A stretch of DNA of 16,192 nt. Source: Oceanicaulis sp. (GTDB lineage Bacteria > Pseudomonadota > Alphaproteobacteria > Caulobacterales > Maricaulaceae). The translations under genes were made by a program, and so were the position numbers. The stretch is taken from NCBI GenBank assembly GCA_007571185.1, contig RKRX01000063.1, forward strand, positions 1 to 16,192. The letters are read 5' to 3'. The notes below the pieces were generated by a model, which made no database searches, was not told where the DNA came from, and worked only from the letters and a program-made list of their open reading frames with translations. Positions 8,107 to 14,998 of this stretch are shown here, in pieces; the stretch's first letter is position 1; every line of letters starts with the position of its first letter.

Positions 8107-8445
8107 ATGTCCGACGCTGCTACCCGAGAAACTATAAGACAGGCCCTCACCGAAAACGATGTCGTGCTATTCATGAAGGGTGTCCCCGCCTTCCCTCAAT
8201 GCGGATTCTCATCAGTGGCCGCTCGCGTGCTTGATCATGTGGGCGTTGAGTATGCTGCTGTGAACGTACTCGAAAATCACGCTGTGCGTGAAGGCATCAA
8301 GATTTATTCCGACTGGCCCACTATCCCACAGCTCTATGTGAAAGGCGAGTTTGTCGGCGGTTCGGATATCATCAAGGAAATGTTCGAAACGGGTGAGCTT
8401 CAGCAACTTTTCAAGAACACGGGCTTGGCGCCGGGATCAGAATGA
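8107..8445 (+). CDS. grxD: Monothiol glutaredoxin, Grx4/GrxD family
   Basis: A 112-residue monothiol glutaredoxin that carries [2Fe-2S] clusters with glutathione and pairs with BolA in iron-sulfur transfer and iron sensing. Diagnostic features are 'VVLFMKGVPAFPQCGFSS' with the CGFS active site, the 'WPTIPQLYVKGEFVGGSDII' cis-proline and glutathione-binding segment, and the C-terminal 'MFETGELQQLF'. The start at ATG 8107 is favoured over an in-frame ATG at 8047 because AGAAAGG lies nine bases upstream and the family begins about twenty residues before the active site. It is intact and lies directly after bolA, probably co-transcribed. Both genes sit intact between relics, which suggests continuing selection. 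Confidence 0.95.
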   Translation: MSDAATRETIRQALTENDVVLFMKGVPAFPQCGFSSVAARVLDHVGVEYAAVNVLENHAVREGIKIYSDWPTIPQLYVKGEFVGGSDIIKEMFETGELQQLFKNTGLAPGSE

Positions 8446-8448
8446 CCT

Positions 8449-8465
8449 CCTGACTTCAGGCATTT
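8449..8465 (+). terminator. Weak candidate terminator after grxD
   Basis: CCTG-ACTT-CAGG (8449-8460) is followed by CATTTTTC, four bases after the grxD stop. The stem is short, only four pairs with a four-base loop, so this is a marginal candidate placed where a terminator is expected. Confidence 0.3.
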
Positions 8466-8493
8466 TTCATCATAAGTGATTGATAACATTGGT

Positions 8494-8976
8494 TCAGGGT
8501 CGCAAAAAGGCACTACATCGCCTGTTTACGATCGCGATCATTTCGAGTTTTCGAGGGGGAGGTAGATCAGCCTTTGTGTCGGCCAGTCTTGCGGGTGCGT
8601 TCTGGGGACATCTTGAAGGGCGCCTCGCCTCATTCCAGGTCAGGCCCACGCGGGTCAGAATGCGCCTGTCATCAACCGTGGCAGGGCCGGGCATGGCGTA
8701 TCTGTCGCCGGTTGCTTTATGGTGCAGGATCGAGAGCTGTAGGGCGTTCAGTTCCTTGCGGATGCGGGCCGGGCTCATCGGGTGTCCGAGCAAGGGTCGC
8801 CTGTTTGAGCGTATGACCTTCCCAAGTGTTGCTCGCAAACAGCTCATAGCCCACAGGGTTGATTCGAGAACCGAATCACTGAGAAACGTCAACCTGACAG
8901 GTTTCTCCCGCGCCCGGTGCGGCAACACAATGTCGGTGACCGTGTCGGGGAAGCGTAGACACTCAGCCCCGGTCAT
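8494..8976 (-). pseudogene. Phage-type hypothetical gene(s), probably frameshifted
   Basis: Not assigned to a family. An ATG at 8976 opens a 160-codon frame two bases after the stop of the upstream minus-strand ORF, as in a phage operon. The middle part has two competing frames. In one, around 8780-8870, the reading is 'INPVGYELFASNTWEGHTLK' and looks more protein-like than the main frame. Then an internal ATG at 8778 opens 'MSPARIRKELNALQLSIL' and 'GDRYAMPGPATVDDRRIL' in the main frame. I read this as either one gene with a frameshift or two overlapping small phage genes that have decayed. The C-terminal 50 codons look non-coding in character. Transcription direction agrees with the phage head relic to the right. 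Confidence 0.4.
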
Positions 8977-8978
8977 TG

Positions 8979-9248
8979 TCACACTCCGTACGTCGCCTCG
9001 ACCTGCTCCCGCGTCCAGCCTTCCTTGAGCAATTGAGGCTTTTCGCGCAGCCACTGGCGGCGGCGAATTTCCAGATTCGTTCGGTCAAGTTCTTCCATAT
9101 CGCGCAACAAATCTTCGGCGACATTTGATCCGGTCTTATCGATCACCCCCTCACCGTCACGCTTGGCCGTCCGGTGAGAGTAAACCCGATCGGGTTGTTC
9201 CAAGCATATCCGGGATACAACAACATCCGCATGGTGTGTGTCAACCAA
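8979..9248 (-). CDS. Hypothetical phage-associated small protein, possibly a chimera or remnant
   Basis: The family is not recognised. The frame from 9248 is 89 codons. The C-terminal half, 'VAEDLLRDMEELDRTNLEI', then 'RRQWLREKPQLLKEGWTREQ' and 'VEATYGV', is acidic then basic, helical and coherent, and ends at a TGA two bases before the next ORF. The N-terminal half ('DVVVSRICLEQPDRVYSHRT') has an HTH-like look, and the same frame upstream is broken by a TAA. A competing frame covers 9155-9240 ('LLYPGYAWNNPIGFTLTGRP'). The 'DKTGSNVAEDLL' segment is repeated, diverged, in the small ORF at 9316-9432. The true start is uncertain, and the protein may be a fusion made by that duplication. Confidence 0.45.
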   Translation of the reverse strand: MVDTHHADVVVSRICLEQPDRVYSHRTAKRDGEGVIDKTGSNVAEDLLRDMEELDRTNLEIRRRQWLREKPQLLKEGWTREQVEATYGV

Positions 9249-9366
9249 GTCCGCAAGACGTATGTAATCTTCGTATTACTGCACTGCCCGCACAACATCC
9301 CCAAGCATACTGTTCTCACTCAATATCGATCAGCAAATCTTCGGCAGCGGTTGAGAGCGATTTATC
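9097..9366. repeat. Diverged direct duplication of about 44 bp (9097-9140 and 9323-9366)
   Basis: Bases 9097-9140 and 9323-9366 align without gaps at 31 of 44 positions, including the identical twelve-base core CAAATCTTCGGC and ATATCG at one end. The offset is 226 bp. On the minus strand both encode an 'AEDLL(R/I)D(M/I)E' peptide, each in frame for its own ORF. This indicates an old tandem duplication, or recombination between related phage genes. Confidence 0.6.
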
Positions 9367-9432
9367 CACCTCGCTACCCTGGTCGAGATAATCCAACCAC
9401 TCCAACGGAGTCATCTCTCCCTGGCCAACCAT
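9316..9432 (-). CDS. 38-residue hypothetical ORF with strong ribosome-binding site
   Basis: ATG at 9432-9430 with AGGAAGGG five bases upstream encodes 38 residues: 'MVGQGEMTPLEWLDYLDQ', then 'GSEVDKSLSTAAEDLLIDIE' and TGA. It is acidic, with no membrane or signal segment. The last twenty residues resemble part of the ORF to its left ('DKTGSNVAEDLLRDMEE'), so it is either the true N-terminus of that family cut by a rearrangement, or a duplicate. It lies between phage-derived ORFs on the same strand. No function can be stated. Confidence 0.4.
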   Translation of the reverse strand: MVGQGEMTPLEWLDYLDQGSEVDKSLSTAAEDLLIDIE

Positions 9433-9465
9433 TCTGACCCTTCCTCACATAGTTCCAGAAGCGAT

Positions 9466-9651
9466 TCACATGACGACATCGTCACTCAACAACAACCGTC
9501 CCCGCCAAAGCTGTTTCAGCAGCAACACTTTGCCGAACGTCATTGTTAACCAGTTCCACTCAACATTATCACGCAAAGCCGCCACAAAATACGCCGGGTT
9601 GTCTTTATCCAAAGCCTCGAGCAACCGCTGATACTCCGGGCCATCCAAATC
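9466..9651 (-). other. In-frame open segment after the phage head-gene stop (62 codons)
   Basis: Directly after the TGA at 9654-9652 the same frame stays open to 9466. It reads 'DGPEYQRLLEALDKDNPAYF' then 'VAALRDNVEWNW', and ends '...LLLSDDVVM'. The only early start is a TTG at 9648, with AGGTGAG too close in front of it for a good fit, so translation is doubtful. The 'LLEALDKDNPAYFVAALRD' stretch recalls the N-terminus of HI1420-type addiction-module antidotes (E-x-G-D-P-x-x-x-x-x-A-L-x-D), but the rest does not follow that family. It could be a small overlapping gene, a degenerate antidote or a chance open frame. Confidence 0.35.
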
Positions 9652-10750
9652 TCACCTGTTTATCGAACGCATGCCCTCAAACCGCTGAAGAACCTGCCTT
9701 CTAAAATCTTGGCGATGAACCGGCTCAAACCCGTATCGCGCCCAAGTATAACCACCAACATCTTTACCCGCCGTGACATCAATCCGTTTGATTCCCCAAT
9801 CCTGGTACAACCGCATCTGTGCGCCCATCAGTCGTTTCGAGGTGCTCTGCCCCTGTAATTTAGTATGAAATTTCAACAATGTATGCTCAACAATCCGAGC
9901 CTCCATATCAAAAGTTCGAGCCATGAAATAACTTTGATTTTTCAGCTTTTTCGCCAAAGACTTACCAAGAATCATCCTCAACCGCCCATCAGAAAGAATC
10001 CTCGACTCAATCTCCGCGTCCCGAAACCCCTCCTCCCCGCCACCAAGCCGACGTGTCACATCCCGAGGCATCACCTGACCAAACACCGACTGATACGCCT
10101 TTGCCGCGGCCGCATCCCTGCTGAGCACAGTGAGCAACTCCGCCGCGCTGAACTGGCCCGGGACATCCATCTCATCAACCGTGCGGTTGAGCCGCGAGAC
10201 CACATCGCTCAACCCCAGCGCTTCAGAGTCCTGCAACCGGAACGCGCCCGGGTCACCCCCCGTCCGTTTTCACAACGCGAATCGCCGCGGTCCCAGCGCC
10301 TCCCGCTGAACCGATTCGGGTTGCTTTTTCAACCACTCATAGAAACTGACAGATCGCGGAACCTGCCCATCCATCGACGCCCGCGTGCCTTCAGGTATCT
10401 CATCCCCGTCCTGTCCCAACTCTTCCCAGCTGCGAGTGATCGGAATAGCCGTCGATCGACAATTAGGATGCGCCGGCGGTCGCGGCCCCCCGTTCAGCTC
10501 ATAGGTCATCCCATCACGATTCTGACAAATCGGCATCGTCCGATCGTCCAGCGTCGACACCCACTGCACCCCGGCCAGCACGTCCTCGTTCGCCTGCCGG
10601 ACCAGCGTATTCAACCCCTTTCGCGTGCCCGTCCTTGGTTTAGGGAAATCTGCGCTTTTTCGCCCGCTGAATCCGAGCCATCCGCGCTTCGCGTAAACCC
10701 TATACCGATGAAAACGCGCTGGCATACACAGCGATATCGGCTGAGGTCAT
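9652..10750 (-). pseudogene. Decayed phage head-morphogenesis gene (SPP1 gp7 / Mu F-like)
   Basis: The original protein would be a minor head protein that acts with the portal in phage capsid assembly. From ATG 10750 the frame reads 'MTSADIAVYASAFSS', a TAG at 10702-10700, 'GLREARMARIQR' and a TAA at 10642-10640. A different frame then carries the diagnostic core 'VQWVSTLDDRTMPICQNRDG' and 'GPRPPAHPNCRST', the gp7-family D-x-R-T...C...H-P-N-C-R pattern. That frame has a TGA at 10272-10270 within 'LGPRRFAL-stop-KRTGGDP', continues unbroken with 'LQDSEALGLSDVVSRLNRTV' and ends at 9652 after 'RYGFEPVHRQDFRRQVLQRF'. The C-terminal domain is not identified. The gene therefore carries a frameshift, probably with a deletion, near 10650, plus two internal stops. 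The neighbouring minus-strand ORFs look like the rest of a lost prophage. Confidence 0.8.
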
Positions 10751-10822
10751 TCCCAGACGATGTGCGACAGGGCGCCAGTCTGTTATTGCGGGATAATTCC
10801 CATAAAAAACACATATTCTGGG

Positions 10823-10848
10823 ATTATATAACACATTCAAGATGTCAA
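10823..10848 (-). promoter_or_regulatory. Candidate promoter driving the phage relic leftward
   Basis: Read on the minus strand, TTGACA (10848-10843) and TATAAT (10828-10823) are both perfect consensus hexamers, but the spacer is 14 bp, shorter than the usual 16-18. Just downstream lies GGGATAATTCCC (GGGA/TCCC arms), a possible operator. It sits about 75 bp before the head-gene remnant. The remaining sequence to 10995 shows no gene. Function is uncertain because of the spacing. Confidence 0.3.
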
Positions 10849-10995
10849 ATGTGATCTGAACACGGCGGGAATCAACATGTTTGGACTGCGCTCACCTGGT
10901 CGCATGGGACGTTGAAATACAAGGCGAGGTGAACGCGTTCGAGAGCATGCGCGCAGAAGGAACGCCGACATTGACCGGGTTTTGCGTTTTTATGG

Positions 10996-11730
10996 TCAAC
11001 CTTGCCGGGTGGCGAGAGTGCGGAACTGAATAGGGGTCAGGCCGGTGGTTTTGCGGAACTGGCGGGTAAAGGTGCTTTGGTCGGAATAGCCTGTGGACAG
11101 CGCTATTTCGGCGATTGCGGTGCGCGTGTCAGTCAGCAGGCGCCGAGCCCGGTCCAGGCGTTGTTTGAGCAACCACTGCCCTGCGGTCATCCCGAACACT
11201 TTCCTGATCAGCCGATCGAGCTGATAGGGGCTCAGGCGGACCTGTTGGGCCAGCTGGACGACAGTGGGCAGGTTCTCAACATGATCGGTGATATATTTCA
11301 GCACTGGTGAAAGCCGTGAAAACTCAGCCATCTCCATATCCGCTGGTTTGAGATCGCGCGACGTGCCCACAAGTCCCGCCACCTTGCGATTGTGATCATA
11401 GATCGGATGTTTGTTGGTGATGCACCAGTTGACTGTCAGGTCGGGATAAACGTGCAGTTCAAGCAGGTCCCGGATCGGGCGCTGTTGGTTGATCACCATC
11501 TGATCCTGCCGTTCATAGCCTTCGCCCAGAAGCGTTCCGAGGATTTCCGATGGGGTCTTGCCGCGTACGGCCTTGGCGTTCCTGCTGTGACCACGCCGCA
11601 GAAGCGCCCGGTTGGAAAACACGTAACGGCCCTGAATATCCTTGACGAAGAATACGGTGTTTTCTTCGCCGTCGAACAGCGTGGCGAACGGGCGGAAAAC
11701 CTCAAAATCAAAGGTGGATTCGGTGGACAT
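10996..11730 (-). CDS. PAS domain-containing AraC-family transcriptional regulator (probable hydroxyproline regulator)
   Basis: A 244-residue regulator transcribed divergently from the hydroxyproline genes. Residues about 10-130 form a PAS fold: 'ENTVFFVKDIQGRYVFSNRA', 'GKTPSEILG', and 'NKHPIYDHNRKVAGLVGTSR' near the end, so it probably senses a small ligand. Residues about 145-240 are an AraC/XylS double helix-turn-helix with 'LAQQVRLSPYQLDRLIRKVF' and the signature 'AIAEIALSTGYSDQSTFTRQ' leading into 'FRKTTGLTPIQFR'. The divergent layout and 123-bp shared promoter region point to control of the adjacent operon, like LhpR in pseudomonads, but with PAS in place of a cupin-type sensor. The ligand, plausibly a hydroxyproline epimer or intermediate, is inferred. 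The start is at ATG 11730; no strong ribosome-binding site precedes it. Confidence 0.9.
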   Translation of the reverse strand: MSTESTFDFEVFRPFATLFDGEENTVFFVKDIQGRYVFSNRALLRRGHSRNAKAVRGKTPSEILGTLLGEGYERQDQMVINQQRPIRDLLELHVYPDLTVNWCITNKHPIYDHNRKVAGLVGTSRDLKPADMEMAEFSRLSPVLKYITDHVENLPTVVQLAQQVRLSPYQLDRLIRKVFGMTAGQWLLKQRLDRARRLLTDTRTAIAEIALSTGYSDQSTFTRQFRKTTGLTPIQFRTLATRQG

Positions 11731-11789
11731 GCGTTCAGACCCCGATCGCGATTATGCCAAAATTAAAGTACTCTTTCCACAATGAGACA

Positions 11790-11830
11790 AGACTTGGGGG
11801 CGAAAAATTCTAAGTTCTGATAAGTCTGAT
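11790..11830. promoter_or_regulatory. Candidate regulator-binding repeats in the divergent promoter region
   Basis: Between the regulator and the operon, TAAGTTCTGA (11811-11820) is followed immediately by TAAGTCTGAT (11821-11830), a near-perfect tandem repeat of about ten bases. An inverted copy of AAGTCT occurs as AGACTT at 11790-11795. AraC proteins commonly bind direct repeats placed one or two helical turns apart, near the -35 of the activated gene. These repeats end 23 bp before the lhpC start, so they would overlap the promoter or transcript start, which might instead suit repression. This is inference. Confidence 0.45.
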
Positions 11831-11853
11831 AGGGTAGAGAAAGGAAATGGCCT

Positions 11854-12810
11854 ATGTCTATTGCAAAGACTTCCACCGTGTTCACCGGTTGTATGCCAGC
11901 GCTGATGACTCCGTGCGATGTTGGCGGTGCGCCCGATTTTGATGCGCTGGCCCGTAAGGGACGTGAACTTGTCGACGCTGGAATGAAAGCGGTTGTCTAT
12001 TGCGGTTCCATGGGGGATTGGCCGCTGCTGACCGACGCTCAACGCATGTCCGGGGTGGAGGCGCTGTGCGCGGCAGGTGTTCCGGTTGTGGTGGGCACAG
12101 GCGCCCAGAACAGCGCGCTGGCCGTAGAGCACGCCCGCCACGCCCAGAAGGTCGGAGCCGTGGGGTTGATGGTCATCCCGCGCGTTCTGTCCCGGGGATC
12201 ATCGCCCGCCGCGCAGGAGCGTCACTTCTCCGCTGTTCTGGGTGCTGCGCCTGACCTTCCGGCGGTGGTTTACAACAGTCCCTATTACGGTTTTGAGACT
12301 CGCGCCGATCTGTTCAACGCTCTGCGGCGTGTTCATCCGCAACTGGCGGGATTCAAGGAGTTTGGCGGCGCGCAGTCGCTCAGCTACGCCGCCGAGCACA
12401 TCACTTCAGGCCATGATGATCTCACGTTGATGGTGGGCGTGGATACACAGGTCTTCCACGGTTATATCAATTGTGGCGCCCGAGGCGCGATCACCGGCGT
12501 GGGCAATGCATTGCCCAGAGAAATCCTGCGCCTGGTGGAGTTGTGTGAACGCGCCGCTGTCGGTGACGCCGAAAGCTGTCATCTGGCCAGGGAGCTCGAC
12601 GATGCGCTACAGGTGTTGGCCACATTCGATGAAGGTCCTGATCTGGTGTTGTACTATAAGAAATTGATGGTGCTGGAAGGCCATGCCGAATACGCCCATC
12701 ATCTTTGTGGCTCCGATGCATTGACCGCCTCTCAGGACGCGTTTCTCACCCAGAGTTGGACCCGGTTTCGCAGCTGGTGGGAGTCTTGGCCGGGAGTGAC
12801 CGACCGATGA
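11854..12810 (+). CDS. lhpC: 1-pyrroline-4-hydroxy-2-carboxylate deaminase (DHDPS/NAL family)
   Basis: This Schiff-base (beta/alpha)8 enzyme should convert 1-pyrroline-4-hydroxy-2-carboxylate to alpha-ketoglutarate semialdehyde and ammonia, the third step of trans-4-hydroxyproline catabolism. The 318-residue sequence has the family layout: 'YCGSMGDWPLL' in place of the GTTGE loop, Y140 in 'VVYNSPYYG', the Schiff-base K168 in 'GFKEFGG' and 'ITGVGNALPREIL' in the C-terminal part. Sequence alone would leave dihydrodipicolinate synthase or another DHDPS-like lyase open. The overlap with a hydroxyproline epimerase gene and the following D-hydroxyproline dehydrogenase decide the call. ATG 11854 has AGGAAA about eight bases upstream. 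The stop overlaps the next start (ATGA), so the genes are translationally coupled. Confidence 0.9.
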   Translation: MSIAKTSTVFTGCMPALMTPCDVGGAPDFDALARKGRELVDAGMKAVVYCGSMGDWPLLTDAQRMSGVEALCAAGVPVVVGTGAQNSALAVEHARHAQKVGAVGLMVIPRVLSRGSSPAAQERHFSAVLGAAPDLPAVVYNSPYYGFETRADLFNALRRVHPQLAGFKEFGGAQSLSYAAEHITSGHDDLTLMVGVDTQVFHGYINCGARGAITGVGNALPREILRLVELCERAAVGDAESCHLARELDDALQVLATFDEGPDLVLYYKKLMVLEGHAEYAHHLCGSDALTASQDAFLTQSWTRFRSWWESWPGVTDR

Positions 12811-13733
12811 GAGTCATCGATTCACATACAGGCGGGGAGCCGACCCGTGTGGTGTTGGAGGGTGGACCCGATCTGGGTCCGGGCCCGTTGAGCGAGCGTC
12901 GCGCCCGGTTCGCCTCTGATTTCGACCCTGTGCGCCGGCAACTGGTTCTGGAGCCCAAATGCCCAGACTCCACGGTTGGCGCGCTGTTGTGCGCGCCGGC
13001 TGATCCGACCTGCTCGGCCGGTGTGATTTTCTTCAACAAGGCTGGTTATCTGGGCATGTGCGGGCACGGCTTGATGGGATTGATGGTGACGTTGCACTAT
13101 CTGTCGCGCATTCAACCAGGTCGGCATCGCATCGAAACCCCGGTCGGTGTGGTGGAAGCGGAACTGTTGAGCGCTACCGAGGTGTGCGTACGCAATGTGG
13201 AGAGCTATCGCCTGCATAAAGGCTTGCGGGTCCAGACCGAAGATTTCGGCGTGGTCATCGGAGATGTGGCCTGGGGCGGCAACTGGTTCTTTCTGGCCTA
13301 TGACCGCCCCTGCCGGATTGATCTCGGCCATCAGGACATGCTGTTACGGGCGGCTGTCCAAATTCGCAACGGGTTGATTCGGGATGGCGTGAGCGGCGAG
13401 GGTGAGGAAATTGACCATATTGAGTTCTTCCAGCCTGGAACCGGGGGCGTGGACAGCAAGAACTATGTGATGTGTCCTGGCGAGGCCTATGATCGGTCGC
13501 CCTGCGGGACGGGGACGAGCGCCAAACTGGCGTGTCTGGCTGCTGATGGCGCGCTGGATGCAGGTCAGATTTGGATCCAGGAAAGCCTGGTGGGCAGTCG
13601 TTTCAAGGGTTGGTTCGAGCCTGCTGCAACCCCGGGCCGAATCGTGCCCTTTATCACGGGCGATGCGCATGTGTTCGCCGATACCCGCCTGATCTTACGC
13701 GACAGCGATCCTTTTCTGAACGGGATTGGCTGA
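12807..13733 (+). CDS. lhpA: 4-hydroxyproline 2-epimerase (proline racemase family)
   Basis: The enzyme interconverts trans-4-hydroxy-L-proline and cis-4-hydroxy-D-proline, the entry step of the pathway. The ATG at 12807 overlaps the preceding stop and gives 308 residues, starting 'MRVIDSHTGGEPTRVV', the usual start of this family. Both catalytic cysteines are present: C85 in 'GMCGHGLMG' and C233 in 'RSPCGTGTSAK'. With two cysteines it is an epimerase or racemase; trans-3-hydroxy-L-proline dehydratases have Thr or Ser at the second site or first site. Proline racemase activity cannot be excluded from sequence, but the operon (deaminase, D-amino acid dehydrogenase) fits 4-hydroxyproline. The next gene starts one base after the stop. 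Confidence 0.93.
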   Translation: MRVIDSHTGGEPTRVVLEGGPDLGPGPLSERRARFASDFDPVRRQLVLEPKCPDSTVGALLCAPADPTCSAGVIFFNKAGYLGMCGHGLMGLMVTLHYLSRIQPGRHRIETPVGVVEAELLSATEVCVRNVESYRLHKGLRVQTEDFGVVIGDVAWGGNWFFLAYDRPCRIDLGHQDMLLRAAVQIRNGLIRDGVSGEGEEIDHIEFFQPGTGGVDSKNYVMCPGEAYDRSPCGTGTSAKLACLAADGALDAGQIWIQESLVGSRFKGWFEPAATPGRIVPFITGDAHVFADTRLILRDSDPFLNGIG

Positions 13734-13734
13734 G

Positions 13735-14991
13735 ATGACCCCGAACGCCCCCCAGGTTCTGGTTGTTGGCGGCGGTGTTATCGGGCTGGCTTGCGCCCAC
13801 CATCTGAACCGGGCGGGGCAGAGCGTGACGGTGATCGATAGAGGTCAAGCGGGCGGCGCCTGCTCCAGCGGCAATTGCGGTCACATCCTGCCCAGTCATG
13901 TCCTGCCGCTCAATTCCTGGGCGACGGTTCGCAAAGGGCTGGCTTCACTTTTCAACCCCCGGGCGCCCTTCCGCATCAAGCCCCGGTTCGATCCGGGGTT
14001 GGCGCGCTGGTTCTGGTCCTTTCTGACCTATTGCAGGCAGGCTTCGGTCTGGCGCGCGGCGCGGGCGCTCAAACCGCTTCTTGACAATTCGGCGGCGCAA
14101 TACCGCGCTCTGGCGGCAGGGCTGGCGGCGGATTTGAACTGGAGTGATGGCGGGGTGCTCTATCTTTTTGAGACCAGGGCCGGGTTGGCGCGTTTCGCCG
14201 AGGAAGATATGCAGCTGACCCGTCATGTGAATGTGTCGGCGGAGGCTGTGTCCCCGCCGATTCTCACCCGGATGGAGCCGCGCTTGCGCGAGGGTTTGGC
14301 GGGCGGTTATTTGTATCGCCAGGATGGCTGTCTGTCGCCTGAACGCCTGATCAGGGTCTGGCGCGACAGGCTGGAATCAGATGGCGTCGTCTTCATCGAA
14401 CATTGCCCCTTTGATGAGCTGACCATTCAGAGCGGCGCCATCAGTCGGCTGCGGTGCAGGGACAGGGTGTTTGAGCCTGATGCGGTGGTGTTCGCGATGG
14501 GCGCCCTGTCGGGCGCCCTGACACGGCATTTGGCGCTGAATGTTCCGGTGGCTCCGGGCAAGGGATATTCCATCACCTTAAAGGATGAAGGCTGCGAGGT
14601 CCGTCACCCTTGGGTTCTGCCTGAGCATGGCGTAGCCATTTCACCCTTTGCCGACAGTCTGCGAATCGGTTCAATGATGGAGTTCGCTGGCTACGACGCC
14701 AGCCTGCCCGATCACCGATTCCGACAATTGCGCCAGAGCGCCAATCGTATGCTCGCCCGTCCGCTTTCCAGACGTGATGGCGCGCGCTGGATGGGTTGGC
14801 GGCCCATGACGCCCGACAGCCTGCCCCTGATCGGTCCTGTACCGGGATTGGCCAACGCCATACTGGCCACAGGCCATCAGATGATCGGCGTGATGACCGC
14901 GCCGGCCACCGGTCAACTGGTAACCGATTATATCACCGGACGCGCGCCAGTGTTTCCCGCGGATGCTTTCCTACCCGAACGATTTCAATAA
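13735..14991 (+). CDS. lhpE: D-hydroxyproline dehydrogenase (FAD, DAAO/DadA family)
   Basis: The enzyme should oxidise cis-4-hydroxy-D-proline to 1-pyrroline-4-hydroxy-2-carboxylate and pass electrons to the respiratory chain. The 418-residue sequence begins with a Rossmann FAD motif, 'VLVVGGGVIGLACAHHL' (GGGxxG at residues 12-17), ending in the acidic 'VTVID', then 'GACSSGNCGHI', typical of DadA-like dehydrogenases. The C-terminus has 'RWMGWRPMTPDSLPLIGPV' and 'GHQMIGVMTAPATGQLV', the second FAD-contact region. It is a single-chain enzyme, unlike the hetero-oligomeric Pseudomonas aeruginosa type, which has extra ferredoxin-like subunits. D-amino acid dehydrogenase is the generic alternative; the context favours D-hydroxyproline. 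I use ATG 13735 over the TTG at 13726, which would overlap the epimerase gene. Confidence 0.9.
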   Translation: MTPNAPQVLVVGGGVIGLACAHHLNRAGQSVTVIDRGQAGGACSSGNCGHILPSHVLPLNSWATVRKGLASLFNPRAPFRIKPRFDPGLARWFWSFLTYCRQASVWRAARALKPLLDNSAAQYRALAAGLAADLNWSDGGVLYLFETRAGLARFAEEDMQLTRHVNVSAEAVSPPILTRMEPRLREGLAGGYLYRQDGCLSPERLIRVWRDRLESDGVVFIEHCPFDELTIQSGAISRLRCRDRVFEPDAVVFAMGALSGALTRHLALNVPVAPGKGYSITLKDEGCEVRHPWVLPEHGVAISPFADSLRIGSMMEFAGYDASLPDHRFRQLRQSANRMLARPLSRRDGARWMGWRPMTPDSLPLIGPVPGLANAILATGHQMIGVMTAPATGQLVTDYITGRAPVFPADAFLPERFQ

Positions 14992-14998
14992 ACCAAGG

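Noticed and set aside
8480..9028. 182-codon plus-strand open frame opposite the leftmost phage remnant
   Set aside because: The product is Arg/Ser-rich with no motif; minus-strand direction agrees with neighbouring phage ORFs.
9466..9651. Toxin-antitoxin antidote next to the phage relic
   Set aside because: Only about 20 residues resemble an HI1420-type antidote N-terminus; the expected helix-turn-helix does not follow in any frame and no toxin gene is adjacent.
9652..10272. Possible TGA recoding (Trp or Sec) in the phage genes
   Set aside because: putA, bolA's neighbours and other genes in the window end normally with TGA, and the same relic also has TAG and TAA interruptions, so decay is the simpler reading.
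9865..10854. 329-codon open frame on the plus strand opposite the phage head relic
   Set aside because: The product is dominated by Pro, Arg and His with no recognisable domain, while the minus strand carries the gp7-family motif in the same place.
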